Shown: positions 12,230-12,352 of the stretch, piece by piece
Position numbering within the stretch: position 1 is the first letter of the stretch
Layout of the letters: every line of letters starts with the position of its first letter
Assembly (NCBI GenBank): GCA_035575035.1
Contig: DATLYH010000246.1
Span: forward strand, 1-12,352
From: DATLYH01 sp035575035
Lineage (GTDB): Bacteria; Planctomycetota; Planctomycetia; Gemmatales; Gemmataceae
DNA length: 12,352 bases
Reading direction: 5' to 3'
The notes under the pieces: generated by a model
Told to the model about the DNA's origin: nothing
What the model saw: only the letters and a program-made list of their open reading frames with translations
Databases searched by the model: none
Position numbers and translations under genes: made by a program

Positions 12230-12352
12230 ATGATGCACAGAGCGAGTGCCCTGGTGGTGGTGTTGGCCGTCGTCCTGGTCCTGCTGGCGGTAGTCGCCTG
12301 GTTCGTCATGTCCCCATCGACGCCGGCCGCCCCCGAACCGCAACCGGCGAAG
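12230..12352 (+). CDS. N-terminus of a membrane-anchored protein (cut by window end)
   Basis: ATG 12230 opens a frame of 41 codons that runs off the window. It begins MMHRASALVVV, then a hydrophobic helix to about residue 27 (ending VAWFVM), then a Pro/Ala-rich stretch (SPSTPAAPEPQPAK). This is the pattern of a signal anchor followed by a low-complexity linker, as in many planctomycete envelope proteins. It starts 37 bases after the preceding stop and in the same direction, so may be cotranscribed. No strong ribosome site was seen and function cannot be told. A second ATG directly follows the first. Confidence 0.55.
   Translation, partial: MMHRASALVVVLAVVLVLLAVVAWFVMSPSTPAAPEPQPAK

Overview
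The window looks like chromosomal DNA from a planctomycete, most likely in or near the Gemmataceae. The grounds are high G+C, a membrane-anchored Ser/Thr kinase carrying C-terminal WD40 repeats, two DUF1559 pseudopilin-type proteins with the H-X9-DG motif, and many short GC-rich palindromic repeats both between and inside genes. The assignment rests on gene content and family knowledge; no search was run.

Left part (1-5762, + strand). A kinase/WD40 gene (187-2841) is followed by a roughly 400-base non-coding stretch holding a plausible sigma70-type promoter and a 25-base-period direct repeat. A tight three-gene cluster comes next: DUF1559 prepilin-like protein, small leucine-rich-repeat lipoprotein, second DUF1559 prepilin-like protein (3239-5762). 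The gaps are 12 and 19 bases, so it is probably one transcript for cell-surface or envelope proteins.

Middle (5763-5949). Convergent transcription units meet across an array of five palindromic repeat units. Two further members of the same family, in opposite orientations, lie at the left edge of the window.

Right part (5950-10766, - strand). A three-gene operon reads fatty-acyl-AMP ligase (FAAL-like), then acyl carrier protein (ATGA overlap), then a 905-residue fusion of an MBOAT membrane O-acyltransferase to an SGNH-hydrolase domain (33-base gap). Its architecture is parallel to the Dlt D-alanylation system (DltA adenylation enzyme, DltC carrier, DltB MBOAT, DltD SGNH-like), but with a lipid-type activating enzyme and with the last two functions fused. 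I infer an export-acylation machine that moves an acyl chain from a carrier protein across the membrane to an unknown envelope acceptor. This is the most interesting system here. All three genes of the operon contain or abut repeat-derived sequence, and two carry repeat blocks of about 95-105 bases read through in frame.

Right edge (10767-12352, + strand). Divergent from the operon is a degenerate Gfo/Idh/MocA-like Rossmann protein with two C-terminal membrane helices and no recognisable catalytic EKP lysine. The start of a membrane-anchored protein, cut by the window end, follows it. No tRNA, rRNA, CRISPR array or transposase gene was seen.
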